From contig JACTMP010000060.1 in the NCBI GenBank assembly GCA_014584575.1, forward strand, positions 1 through 56,786: a stretch of DNA of 56,786 nt. The letters run 5' to 3'. The translations under genes and the position numbers were made by a program. This DNA is from Chloroflexota bacterium. Lineage in GTDB: Bacteria > Chloroflexota > Anaerolineae > Promineifilales > Promineifilaceae. Under the pieces are notes generated by a model. The model made no database searches, was not told the DNA's origin, and was given only the letters and a program-made list of their open reading frames with translations. This document shows, in pieces, positions 48,570 through 56,285 of the stretch (positions are counted from its first letter, which is position 1; every line of letters starts with the position of its first letter).

Positions 48570-49559
48570 TCTATTACCCTCAAACCACCACACCGCCTCC
48601 TCATGCCGCCGGGCACGGCCGTGCCGCACCAGATAGTCCAGATGGGCCAATGTTTCCGTAGCCGCAAAGCGCATCTCATGGACGCTGAGGTTGGTGTGCT
48701 CAAACAGTCGTTGGCTGACCTCATACACCGTAGAAGGTTGGGATAGGGCCGCCTCCGTTTGCGCCAGCCGTTCGTGGTGGTGGTGGGTGATTTGGGCGAT
48801 ACGGCCGTGTAAATCCACCATCACCGGCCCATGCCCCGGTAGCGCCAGCCGTACCTCCAGCCGCGCCAACTCCTCCAACGAGGCCAGGTAGCGCCCCAAT
48901 GGGTCGGCTTCCCCATCCGGCCACAGGCTGATGTTGGGCGTAATATTTTGCAGCACATGGTCGCCACACAGCAGCAGCCGGTCAGCCGCATCATAAAACA
49001 CCAGTTGCCCGTCGCTGTGGCCGGGCATCAGCAACGGCCGCATCTCTCTATTCCCCAAACGGATGGGAATGTCTGGCTCGATGATGTCGTGCGCTGCCGG
49101 GTGGGGGTAGGTACGCTGCCGCGTCTGCTCTGTCGTTTCGGCAATGGCCTGGGCCAGGTCGTCAGGCACCGCGCACTGCTGCCAGAAGGAAATGTAATTT
49201 GGCTGCTGCCAGACGGTGCGCCCCCAAAAATGCACAGCCAGCCACGCCTCCCGCGCCGAAAGGCGTACCGGTGGCAATGCACCGCCATCGGCCACACACC
49301 ATTCTGCCAGCCAACCGGCTAACCCATAGTGATCGGGGTGAATGTGGGTGAGCACAATTTGCTCAATCTGGCGCGGCCGAATGCCTAATTCGGCAAACGC
49401 TTCTTGCCAGGCGGCCCGCGCCTTGCTGGTGTTCAGGCCACTGTCCACTACCGTCCAGCCAGCTTCCCCACGCAGCAAGTAACAATTGACGATGCGCAAG
49501 GCAAAGGGGAGCGGGATTTGTACTTGAAAGATGTCGGGGGTTACGGCCGTGAGGAGCAT
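48564..49559 (-). CDS. MBL-fold metallo-hydrolase
   Basis: 331 aa. Metal motif IVLTHIHPDHYGLAGWL (H-x-H-x-D-H), then the distant His in PLLMPGHSDGQLVFYD and Asp in LLLCGDHVLQNITP, and LPGHGP near 240. Resembles RNase Z/glyoxalase II-like hydrolases of the 'MBL with winged-helix-like C-terminus' type (VSQRLFEHTNLSVHEMRFA). No Shine-Dalgarno is visible because the upstream region is a word repeat. Confidence 0.9.
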   Translation of the reverse strand: MLLTAVTPDIFQVQIPLPFALRIVNCYLLRGEAGWTVVDSGLNTSKARAAWQEAFAELGIRPRQIEQIVLTHIHPDHYGLAGWLAEWCVADGGALPPVRLSAREAWLAVHFWGRTVWQQPNYISFWQQCAVPDDLAQAIAETTEQTRQRTYPHPAAHDIIEPDIPIRLGNREMRPLLMPGHSDGQLVFYDAADRLLLCGDHVLQNITPNISLWPDGEADPLGRYLASLEELARLEVRLALPGHGPVMVDLHGRIAQITHHHHERLAQTEAALSQPSTVYEVSQRLFEHTNLSVHEMRFAATETLAHLDYLVRHGRARRHEEAVWWFEGNRP

Positions 49560-49648
49560 AGGAGATTAGGGGATTGAGAGATTGGGAGATTGAGAGATTG
49601 GGAGATTGGGAGATTCAATCTCCTAATCTCCTAATCTCCCAATCTCAT
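49560..49648. repeat. GAGATTGG/GAGATTAG inverted word repeat
   Basis: GGAGATTAGGGGATTGAGAG and GATTGGGAGATTGAGAGATT words at the left, complementary CAATCTCCTAATCTCC words at the right. It fills the entire gap between the thiolase stop and the MBL start codon, so the MBL 5' region is repeat-derived. Confidence 0.87.
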
Positions 49649-49652
49649 TCTA

Positions 49653-50924
49653 CTACCGCATCAATTCCACCACTGTCGCCTCACCCTGGCCGACGCCGAC
49701 ACACAATGTCGCCAGGCCGTAGCGCATCGGCTGGCCTTCGTCGGCGCGGCGGTGCATTTCGTGAATGAGAGTGGTGAGAATACGCGCCCCGGAGCAGCCC
49801 AGCGGGTGGCCGAGGGCAATCGCCCCACCGTTGACGTTGGTGATGTCAGGGTTCATCCCCAATTCACGCATGACGGCCAATGATTGCACGGCAAACGCTT
49901 CGTTGAGTTCGATCAGGTTAATATCGGCCATGCTGATCCCGGCGCGGGAGAGCGCTTTGGGCACGGCCGTGACCGGCCCCAACCCCATCACCCGTGGGTC
50001 CACACCCGCCGCACCAGAAGACCGCCACCGGGCTAACGGCCGTAGCCCCAGTTCCTCCGCCTTCTTTGCCGACATCAGCAGCAGGGCAGACGCGCCATCA
50101 TTCAGCCCACTGGCATTGCCCGCCGTCACCGTGCCCTCCTTGCGGAAAGCAGGGCGCAGCTTGGCCAGGGTAGCCATGTCGGTGTCCATTTCGTAGCCAT
50201 TGGCCGTTTTTTTAATGCGCGGATGTTCGTCTGTATCCACCAGCACCGGCTCGCCCTTGCGCGTGGGCAGGGGCACGGGCACAATTTCGCGGGCAAAATA
50301 GCCGTTGTTGATCGCCTGGCAGGCGCGGCGCTGGCTTTCCAGGGCAAAGGCATCCTGCTCCTCGCGGCTGATCGGCCCGCCGGCGATCTTTCCTTCCAGG
50401 CTCATCTCATAAATGTTCTCGGCCGTTTCGCCCATGGCTTCCAGGGGAAACAGCGCCTCCATCTTCGGGTTGGGGTAGCGCCAGCCGAGTGTGGTGTCCC
50501 AGCCGGTGATATTGCCCGACGGCCCCCACGCCCGCGAATTTTTTGGCAGCGAATAGGGAGCGCGGCTCATGCTTTCCACACCACCGGCCACAAACACATC
50601 GCCTTCGCCGCTGCGAATGGCGCGGGCGGCCTGGTTGACGGCGTTCAGCCCGCTGGCGCAGAGGCGGTTGACGGTGACACCGGCCACCGACTGCGGCAGC
50701 CCGGCCAGCAGTGCCCCCATGCGGGCCACGTTGCGGTTGTCTTCGCCCGCCTGGTTGGCGCAGCCGAAGTACACTTCTTCAATTTCGTGGGGGTCAATGC
50801 CGCTGCGGGCGATCACTTCTTTGATGACCAGCCCGGCCAGATCATCCGGGCGTACATCGGCCAGCGCCCCGGCGTGGCGGCCAATGGGGGTGCGCGCGGC
50901 GCTGACAATGACGACTTCGTTCAT
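49653..50924 (-). CDS. acetyl-CoA acyltransferase (thiolase)
   Basis: 423 aa. Nucleophile Cys in TVNRLCASGLNAVNQ (about 90), GGVESMSRAPYSLPK, NEAFAVQSLAVMREL, GGAIALGHPLGCSGARI (His) and CVGVGQGEATVVEL (second Cys). The general type is degradative acetyl-CoA acetyltransferase/3-ketoacyl-CoA thiolase (FadA/PcaF-like). Works on the products of the acyl-CoA synthetase encoded upstream on the same strand in this window. Confidence 0.94.
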   Translation of the reverse strand: MNEVVIVSAARTPIGRHAGALADVRPDDLAGLVIKEVIARSGIDPHEIEEVYFGCANQAGEDNRNVARMGALLAGLPQSVAGVTVNRLCASGLNAVNQAARAIRSGEGDVFVAGGVESMSRAPYSLPKNSRAWGPSGNITGWDTTLGWRYPNPKMEALFPLEAMGETAENIYEMSLEGKIAGGPISREEQDAFALESQRRACQAINNGYFAREIVPVPLPTRKGEPVLVDTDEHPRIKKTANGYEMDTDMATLAKLRPAFRKEGTVTAGNASGLNDGASALLLMSAKKAEELGLRPLARWRSSGAAGVDPRVMGLGPVTAVPKALSRAGISMADINLIELNEAFAVQSLAVMRELGMNPDITNVNGGAIALGHPLGCSGARILTTLIHEMHRRADEGQPMRYGLATLCVGVGQGEATVVELMR

Positions 50925-51250
50925 AGGGGAATCTCCTGAAAATTATGAATTGTGCAGCCTGAATCATACATTTTATACTTTGTATTGGTAGCGCAATTAT
51001 AGCGCAATGGGGCGGTGTTTGCCTCCGGCTGACAATTTCCGGTTAGTAGAACGAAGGGGTGATGAATGTGTGATCCTTGTCAGGTAATCCGCTTCTAACG
51101 CATTTGCATGCACCATGCCCAAATAGGCAGTTGAGTACTCGCCCGCCAAATAGACTCCCACGCCCACGATAGCGCCGACGGCACGCGGGAAACGGCCGTT
51201 GCCACCTATCCCTTTGGTATCAACTTATGCACTACTCTCAGCATGAGCCA

Positions 51251-51352
51251 ATGCTGATGGTTGTCCCCAACGGCACGACTGTGATTGTGCTTGATGGGCA
51301 GAAAACGGCCGATGGCTTTATGTGGCAGCAGGCGGAGGTGGCTGTCGGATAG
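51251..51352 (+). pseudogene. SH3-like domain fragment
   Basis: The frame MLMVVPNGTTVIVLDGQK followed by TADGFMWQQAEVAVG resembles the end of a bacterial SH3 domain (P-x-G-x-x-V-x-V-L-x-G, then ADG-x-x-W). No upstream start or remaining protein was found in the 476-bp gap after the thiolase gene, so it is a remnant. The first part of the gap (50925-51250) shows nothing else recognised except an ACGGCCGT. Confidence 0.5.
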
Positions 51353-51400
51353 TTTTTTGATGTACGACGCAGCGCCCTGAGATATTTTGCCAATCTAAAA

Positions 51401-52192
51401 TCAAGGCTCCCTTAGTTCACGAACACCCCAGCGAACGTGGTCCCCCTGCCAGTTAAAGCTGATTGTTATTGTCTTTTCTGGCAGCTCCAAATATAAGTGC
51501 CTCCAATTTTCTATCGTAAGTGAAGATTCGGAATACCCTCCCACATCCTGACAATTCCCGTCAATGACACCCACAATTTCGAATGCTGTACTGGCTGGCG
51601 AGCTTCCGGGAAGAAAAAGATAACGGACGTTTGCAATTGGCTCTCCGGACGCCATTATGCGGAGGCCAAGCAGACTTGGATTTGCTCTGTCGCCCCAATT
51701 GGAGAAGTAAAAATCATGGGCGCTTTCCCCGACGGCAACAGTCGCCTGGTAATCCTGTTGAATATCCTCAAAAAAGGTGTCAAAACAGTTTGTATTTAAC
51801 GATGACACCTCACTTAGATATGTCTGAGTGCCCTCGAGGAGCCCAAAAGACTGGGTAATGAAAATGAGAAAAGCAACAACCGTGAAAATAAAAAGAAGAC
51901 CAGCGCCTATCCTGACCATTCTCTTTTGTCTCAACGATTGGATGGGAGTAAGGAATGAGACGTCATCGGTCAGGGGAGGCCATTCCACTTGTGGCCGCGC
52001 TTTTTGGCACGCCTGCAGGAGGTCTTGTAACTTGTTGATACGCCGGTAGTAAGCGATAAGCTCGCGGGCTTTTTCCGATTTTTCTCGCCCAGGTAGCAGT
52101 TCATAATCATAGCCCAGGTCAAAGCACAGGGTCCGTAGTTCCGACTCGCTAAAGTGTTGGATGAGTAGCTGGTGAAACGCTTTATTCTTCAT
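51401..52192 (-). CDS. EAD7-like effector-associated domain protein with membrane helix
   Basis: 263 aa from the ATG at 52192. Residues 1-65 (AFHQLLIQHFSESELRTLCF, DLGYDYELLPGREKSEKARE, LIAYYRRINKLQDLLQACQ) match the effector-associated domain (EAD7 type) that links effectors to nSTAND ATPases in bacterial conflict systems. A membrane helix at about 92-115 (GAGLLFIFTVVAFLIFITQ) follows, then a ~145-residue domain of unknown type with beta character. Its start overlaps a WD40 remnant. Partner ATPase not intact nearby except the NB-ARC regulator. Confidence 0.78.
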   Translation of the reverse strand: MKNKAFHQLLIQHFSESELRTLCFDLGYDYELLPGREKSEKARELIAYYRRINKLQDLLQACQKARPQVEWPPLTDDVSFLTPIQSLRQKRMVRIGAGLLFIFTVVAFLIFITQSFGLLEGTQTYLSEVSSLNTNCFDTFFEDIQQDYQATVAVGESAHDFYFSNWGDRANPSLLGLRIMASGEPIANVRYLFLPGSSPASTAFEIVGVIDGNCQDVGGYSESSLTIENWRHLYLELPEKTITISFNWQGDHVRWGVRELREP

Positions 52193-52305
52193 TATGTATG
52201 TGTCTTTTTGGTTCACTCATTATGTCAGGATGTCCGGCCAGTGTAAAGTATTCCAGACCTTCCTTGCTATCCCAGACTTTTACTGCTCCATCCCATCCTG
52301 CCGTG
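52186..52305 (-). pseudogene. WD40 repeat remnant
   Basis: In one minus-strand frame the sequence reads SGTAGWDGAVKVWDSKEG then LEYFTLAGHPD, a clear WD40 blade end (W-D-G-A-V-K-V-W-D and GH). It runs to a stop near 52186, overlapping the first codons of the EAD7-like gene in another frame. No other blade is found upstream within 200 bp; 52306-52510 shows nothing recognised. Likely the tail of a lost WD40/nSTAND protein. Confidence 0.65.
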
Positions 52306-52510
52306 CCACTTTTCCTCCACGCGATTCGGGCGGACTGATAACGGAGCCTTTGGCAATGTGCTATTTCGCAACCTGATGAAACTACCCGGTAACAGTCTGA
52401 GACGCCCGTGTTGAGTCAGTAGTTTGACATTTTGTAACCGGCAGCCAGCCCGCAACTGCTCATCAGTCACTATCTGGAATTACCATCCGCCCGCACAATT
52501 GGACCCTGAC

Positions 52511-55500
52511 TCAACAGCCAATGGAAATCGTTGAAGAGAATTTGACCTTCTGAATTCGATTCAGTGGGAAACTTCCTTGAAGTGTCGCTTCTTGAAGGTA
52601 AGCATCCTTCCATTTCTGATTCTTAATACGATGTAGCCAATTTCTTAGATGGTGGCTGGCAATGTGCAGCACTTTTTCCGCCTGCCGGTGATCAACTGGC
52701 AGGAGCGCTTGCCAGCAATCATAGTAAATCTGAAAGGGCGACAAAATTTCAGTCACCATCATGGGTAACTTCTCAAATAGGGAGGATTCTATCAGGGTAA
52801 CGGCCGTATCATAAGCCGCCATTTGGTTTCCCTGTTGTTGGTAACAGAGCATCAATCCCCAGCGAGCTTCACACAAGCATACCTCATCCGTCGTCGCCTC
52901 TAGAGCCTGCAAAAAGCTGGGCTCTGCTTCGTTCGCCCGATTGCTCGCCAACATAGACAGACCTGTCCAACTGTCAGCCCTGGCCGCATAATAATCGCCA
53001 TCCACCTGAGCCGTTACAACAGCCAGGGCCTGCGCATTTTGCGCCAACCTTGTGGCGTTGCCCCAGCGGTAGTGAAGCAGGCATAGACAAATAAGGGCAA
53101 AAGCGATCATGGGTGGCTTTTCCGCGGCCGTGGCACACGCCCTTGCCCGGTTATAATGGTCCATTGCTTTTTCATATTCACCTAGCTGAAGTAAGAGATG
53201 CCCCTGCTGAATTTGATTCCAATCCTCATAGAATCTGGAACCTGATTGGACGACGAGGGGTATCGCCTGCTCTATATACATCGCTGCCTCATCCAGAAAA
53301 CCTGCATTCAGAGCCTGGTCAGCAGCCATGCCCATCCAGACAACCTCATCCCGAATCGGCCAATTAACTTTCGCCCATAATTCTTTGGCTTGCTCCCGGC
53401 ACATCCTGGCCTTCTCCAACTCATTGTCAGAACTACAAGCCACCGCTATGGTCGCTAATGTCTTGGCTTCCAGCCGCAGATTACCGCGTTTTTGGCATAA
53501 AGCTATTACCTTCTCACAGGTTTCTACGACCTTCTGCCAGCAGCGTTCCCCCATCCAGCCATTGCCAATGACAAAATAAGCTCTGGCTTCATCATAGGTT
53601 CGATTAAGACGATGAAAACTTGCTGCTGCCTGCGTTAAGTGCGTTCTGGCCACAGACCAATCAGCATTGCCGTGGGCAATATACCCTTGCAGAAATTGTT
53701 GTTGGGCTTGCAAAAATAAAATGTCAGAGTCGCTTTTTTGTTTGGCTAATATTTCCAAATAGTGCGTACTCAAATGAGCGAGTTCGGCGGTTTTGGTTAA
53801 ATCTGTGCCAAAAGCTGACAAAAGGCTCTGTTGCAACAGACAATTAATCAGCGTGGACAAAGGTTGCTTTTGCTGAGATTGAAGAGCCGATACAGCCTCT
53901 TGGAGAAGCGTCATCCCCTCGGCTAACCAACCCATGTTATGAAAAAAGAGCATCAATCCCCTGGCAGCTTTATTGAGACGTTCAGCTTCACCCTGCTCAA
54001 TGGCCCAGCGCCAGGCTGCGCGAATGTTTTCTAAATCTGGACGTAAGGCCTGGCACATAGGGTAATCATCCCCTGTTTCCAACCCGTCCTCAATGCCAGT
54101 AATCTGATTGAGAAAAAATTGGGTATGCTGGGCGGCAGCCAGATTCAGCCATTCAGGCACATCCTCAAGTTTTTGGCGAGCAAACTCTAAGACGACCTCG
54201 TGCAGGTAGAAACGCTCATCCCGGATTTTGACCAGGGACATTAACCCCAAATTATTTAACAATTGAATCAAGTTCCCGGCAATAGCTCGGGCCGCTTCGT
54301 CAGAAAAACCTCGCCGCATATACGCTAGCATGGCCAACAACTGCTGCTCCGGTTTTGTCAGCAGGCGCCAGGTGTATTCAAAGGTGGCCCTCAAACTTCT
54401 TTGGCGAGGGGGCAGATCACGCCATTTCCCGGTTACACTTGCTAGGTTTTGTTCAATTTGAGAGGCGATCTCAGAACACTGCTTCTGGCGAATGAGACTG
54501 GCCGCCAGTTCAATCCCCAACGGCAAACCATCTAAAAGACGGCAAATTTTATGAACGGCCGTCCACTCAGCCTCAGCATCAAAATGGCGGCTCAGGCGGC
54601 GGGCCGTCTCATTAAAAAGCTGAACACTGCCTGTCTGGTTTGTTTTTCCTTCAACGGTTGCGGGCACTGGCAAACCATCAATATCATAAATCCATTCAGC
54701 GCGGAGGTAAATCGGCTGGCGTGAGGTCAATAACAACTTGCTTTGGGCTGACCATGTGAGGATTTCTTGGACTAATTTGCCAACCATGGGCGCAACGTTT
54801 GGTAGCAGCAAGGTCTCAAAATTATCCAGAATGAGGAGCAAGTGATGCCCGCGCAAATGTCTGGATAACTGCCCCCAGGGAGCCTCTTTTGGAGCAACGG
54901 TAATCTTCATGCTGGTAAGCATGTGAACCGCGATAGTGGATTGGACGGTCTCTTCGTTACTGGAATCAGAAAAATGAAGTGCTTCAAAGGAGATGAAGTA
55001 ACGGCCGTCAGGGAAATCGTCATCCGCTAATTGCCAGGCCAGCGCCAGCGCCAGACGTGTCTTGCCTGCCCCACCGATACCCAAAATCGTCAGCAGGCGA
55101 ACGTCTGGATTGCGCAGATAAGTCATCAGTTCATCCAGTTCAGCTTCCCGGCCAATGAATGCAGTTGCTGGCAGGGGCAGGTTCGAGGGGGTCGGTGTCT
55201 GCACCTGCCTCTGGCTGTCACAAATTTCCCGGAAAAGCTGTTGCGTTTCCCTGTCCGGTTCGATGCCAAGGTCAACCGCCAGGATTTGGCAGCATGTTTC
55301 ATACTGGCTGATGGCCGAAGCAACCTGACCAGAACGGGCGTATAAGGTCATCAGCAGGCGATGGCTTTCTTCGCGCCAGGGCTCCAGTTCCAGTAACCTT
55401 TTTGTATAAGAAATAGCCTGAACATCCTCACGTTCCCCTGCCAGTGTGTCGGCGAGCTGTTGCAGGCAGGTCACTGCCATATCACGCAGCCGGGACCGCT

Positions 55501-55933
55501 GTCCCAACAGCCAAATTTCAAATTCAGGCGCATGACGCACATAAAACCCATCCAAAAAATCACCCCGGTAAAGGGCAACTGCAAACTGCCAATCATCTTT
55601 ACTGGTTTGTGGCGCTGTCAGCCTCTGGAATTGCATGACATCCACGCGGACATCAACATCGGAGCGCAGAGAAACAGTCTGCCGGGTAATAAGCAGCCAA
55701 TTATTCACAAACTGGCGCAGTCGGGTTAAGGTTTTACGCAAATTCCGCCGGGCACTTGCTTCTGGCAAGTCACCCCACAGCAGGCCCGCCAGAACTGTGC
55801 GTGAGTGGGCCTGGCCTGTCGTGGCCAGGTAATAGAGTAAGGCCCGTGCTTTTTGCGAGCGAATACCGACCAGGACACGGCCGTTCCGTTTAATTTCGGC
55901 CCCACCCAGCAAGTTGAACTCTAAAATCGCCAT
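52511..55933 (-). CDS. SARP regulator with NB-ARC ATPase and TPR repeats (AfsR-like)
   Basis: 1140 aa. Winged helix 1-95 (EFNLLGGAEIKRNGRVLVG, LAGLLWGDLPEASARRNLR), BTAD 97-245 (WQFAVALYRGDFLDGF, ETCCQILAVDLGIEPD). NB-ARC/AAA 255-540 with Walker A GIGGAGKTRLALAL (K291), Walker B LLLILDNFE (D370) and LLTSRQPIYL. Helical TPR region 650-1120. This is the AfsR/LuxR-SARP architecture: nucleotide-dependent, signal-controlled DNA binding. A divergent gene pair lies upstream, with an 11-bp direct repeat in between (55960-55978). Confidence 0.93.
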   Translation of the reverse strand: MAILEFNLLGGAEIKRNGRVLVGIRSQKARALLYYLATTGQAHSRTVLAGLLWGDLPEASARRNLRKTLTRLRQFVNNWLLITRQTVSLRSDVDVRVDVMQFQRLTAPQTSKDDWQFAVALYRGDFLDGFYVRHAPEFEIWLLGQRSRLRDMAVTCLQQLADTLAGEREDVQAISYTKRLLELEPWREESHRLLMTLYARSGQVASAISQYETCCQILAVDLGIEPDRETQQLFREICDSQRQVQTPTPSNLPLPATAFIGREAELDELMTYLRNPDVRLLTILGIGGAGKTRLALALAWQLADDDFPDGRYFISFEALHFSDSSNEETVQSTIAVHMLTSMKITVAPKEAPWGQLSRHLRGHHLLLILDNFETLLLPNVAPMVGKLVQEILTWSAQSKLLLTSRQPIYLRAEWIYDIDGLPVPATVEGKTNQTGSVQLFNETARRLSRHFDAEAEWTAVHKICRLLDGLPLGIELAASLIRQKQCSEIASQIEQNLASVTGKWRDLPPRQRSLRATFEYTWRLLTKPEQQLLAMLAYMRRGFSDEAARAIAGNLIQLLNNLGLMSLVKIRDERFYLHEVVLEFARQKLEDVPEWLNLAAAQHTQFFLNQITGIEDGLETGDDYPMCQALRPDLENIRAAWRWAIEQGEAERLNKAARGLMLFFHNMGWLAEGMTLLQEAVSALQSQQKQPLSTLINCLLQQSLLSAFGTDLTKTAELAHLSTHYLEILAKQKSDSDILFLQAQQQFLQGYIAHGNADWSVARTHLTQAAASFHRLNRTYDEARAYFVIGNGWMGERCWQKVVETCEKVIALCQKRGNLRLEAKTLATIAVACSSDNELEKARMCREQAKELWAKVNWPIRDEVVWMGMAADQALNAGFLDEAAMYIEQAIPLVVQSGSRFYEDWNQIQQGHLLLQLGEYEKAMDHYNRARACATAAEKPPMIAFALICLCLLHYRWGNATRLAQNAQALAVVTAQVDGDYYAARADSWTGLSMLASNRANEAEPSFLQALEATTDEVCLCEARWGLMLCYQQQGNQMAAYDTAVTLIESSLFEKLPMMVTEILSPFQIYYDCWQALLPVDHRQAEKVLHIASHHLRNWLHRIKNQKWKDAYLQEATLQGSFPLNRIQKVKFSSTISIGC

Positions 55934-55959
55934 AGCTGCTGCCCTTCACCACATGTGCC

Positions 55960-55993
55960 AGGGAACGACTAGGGAACGTTGGTCTGCTAGGAT
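55960..55993 (+). promoter_or_regulatory. SARP-type 11-bp direct repeat with TAGGAT
   Basis: AGGGAACG at 55960-55967 and 55971-55978, 11 bp apart with a 3-bp spacer between octamers (heptamer AGGGAAC, 4 bp, AGGGAAC). TAGGAT (55988-55993) lies 9 bp downstream on the plus strand. The spacing is one base longer than in operators A-C. Located in the divergent spacer of the SARP-NB-ARC gene. Confidence 0.5.
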
Positions 55994-56273
55994 GAGTGTC
56001 AAGCATCAGTATAGCAAATGCAAACATGCAATCAAGGGAAAGGTGCCCTTGCCTGTCCCTAAAGACCTGCCGCAAATGAATATTTGCAAAGACCCGCCTG
56101 CCCATCACACCAATTTATTTACGATTTGGGAAGAGCGATCAGGGGGTTTGGCAGCAGAAATTATCTGGTGCTTTCGCCTGGAAGACCCACACACGGGTAA
56201 GAAATACCTTTTTGTCTCACTGGCAGAATTGGTGCAGTTCCTGGAGCAACATTATTGCTCACCCAAGCCTTGA
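55992..56273 (+). CDS. small conserved protein with C-terminal motif
   Basis: 93 aa if started at 55992. The C-terminal IIWCFRLEDPHTGKKYLFVS followed by LAELVQFLEQHY has a regular pattern (F-R-L-E-D-P-x-T-G, then L-x-x-L-x-x-F-L) that I believe recurs in small Chloroflexota proteins next to large regulators. If the promoter at 55988 is right, translation would have to begin further in, perhaps at ATG 56076. Upstream of the exported protein gene by 12 bp. Confidence 0.55.
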   Translation: MSVKHQYSKCKHAIKGKVPLPVPKDLPQMNICKDPPAHHTNLFTIWEERSGGLAAEIIWCFRLEDPHTGKKYLFVSLAELVQFLEQHYCSPKP

Positions 56274-56285
56274 AAGGAGTAAACG

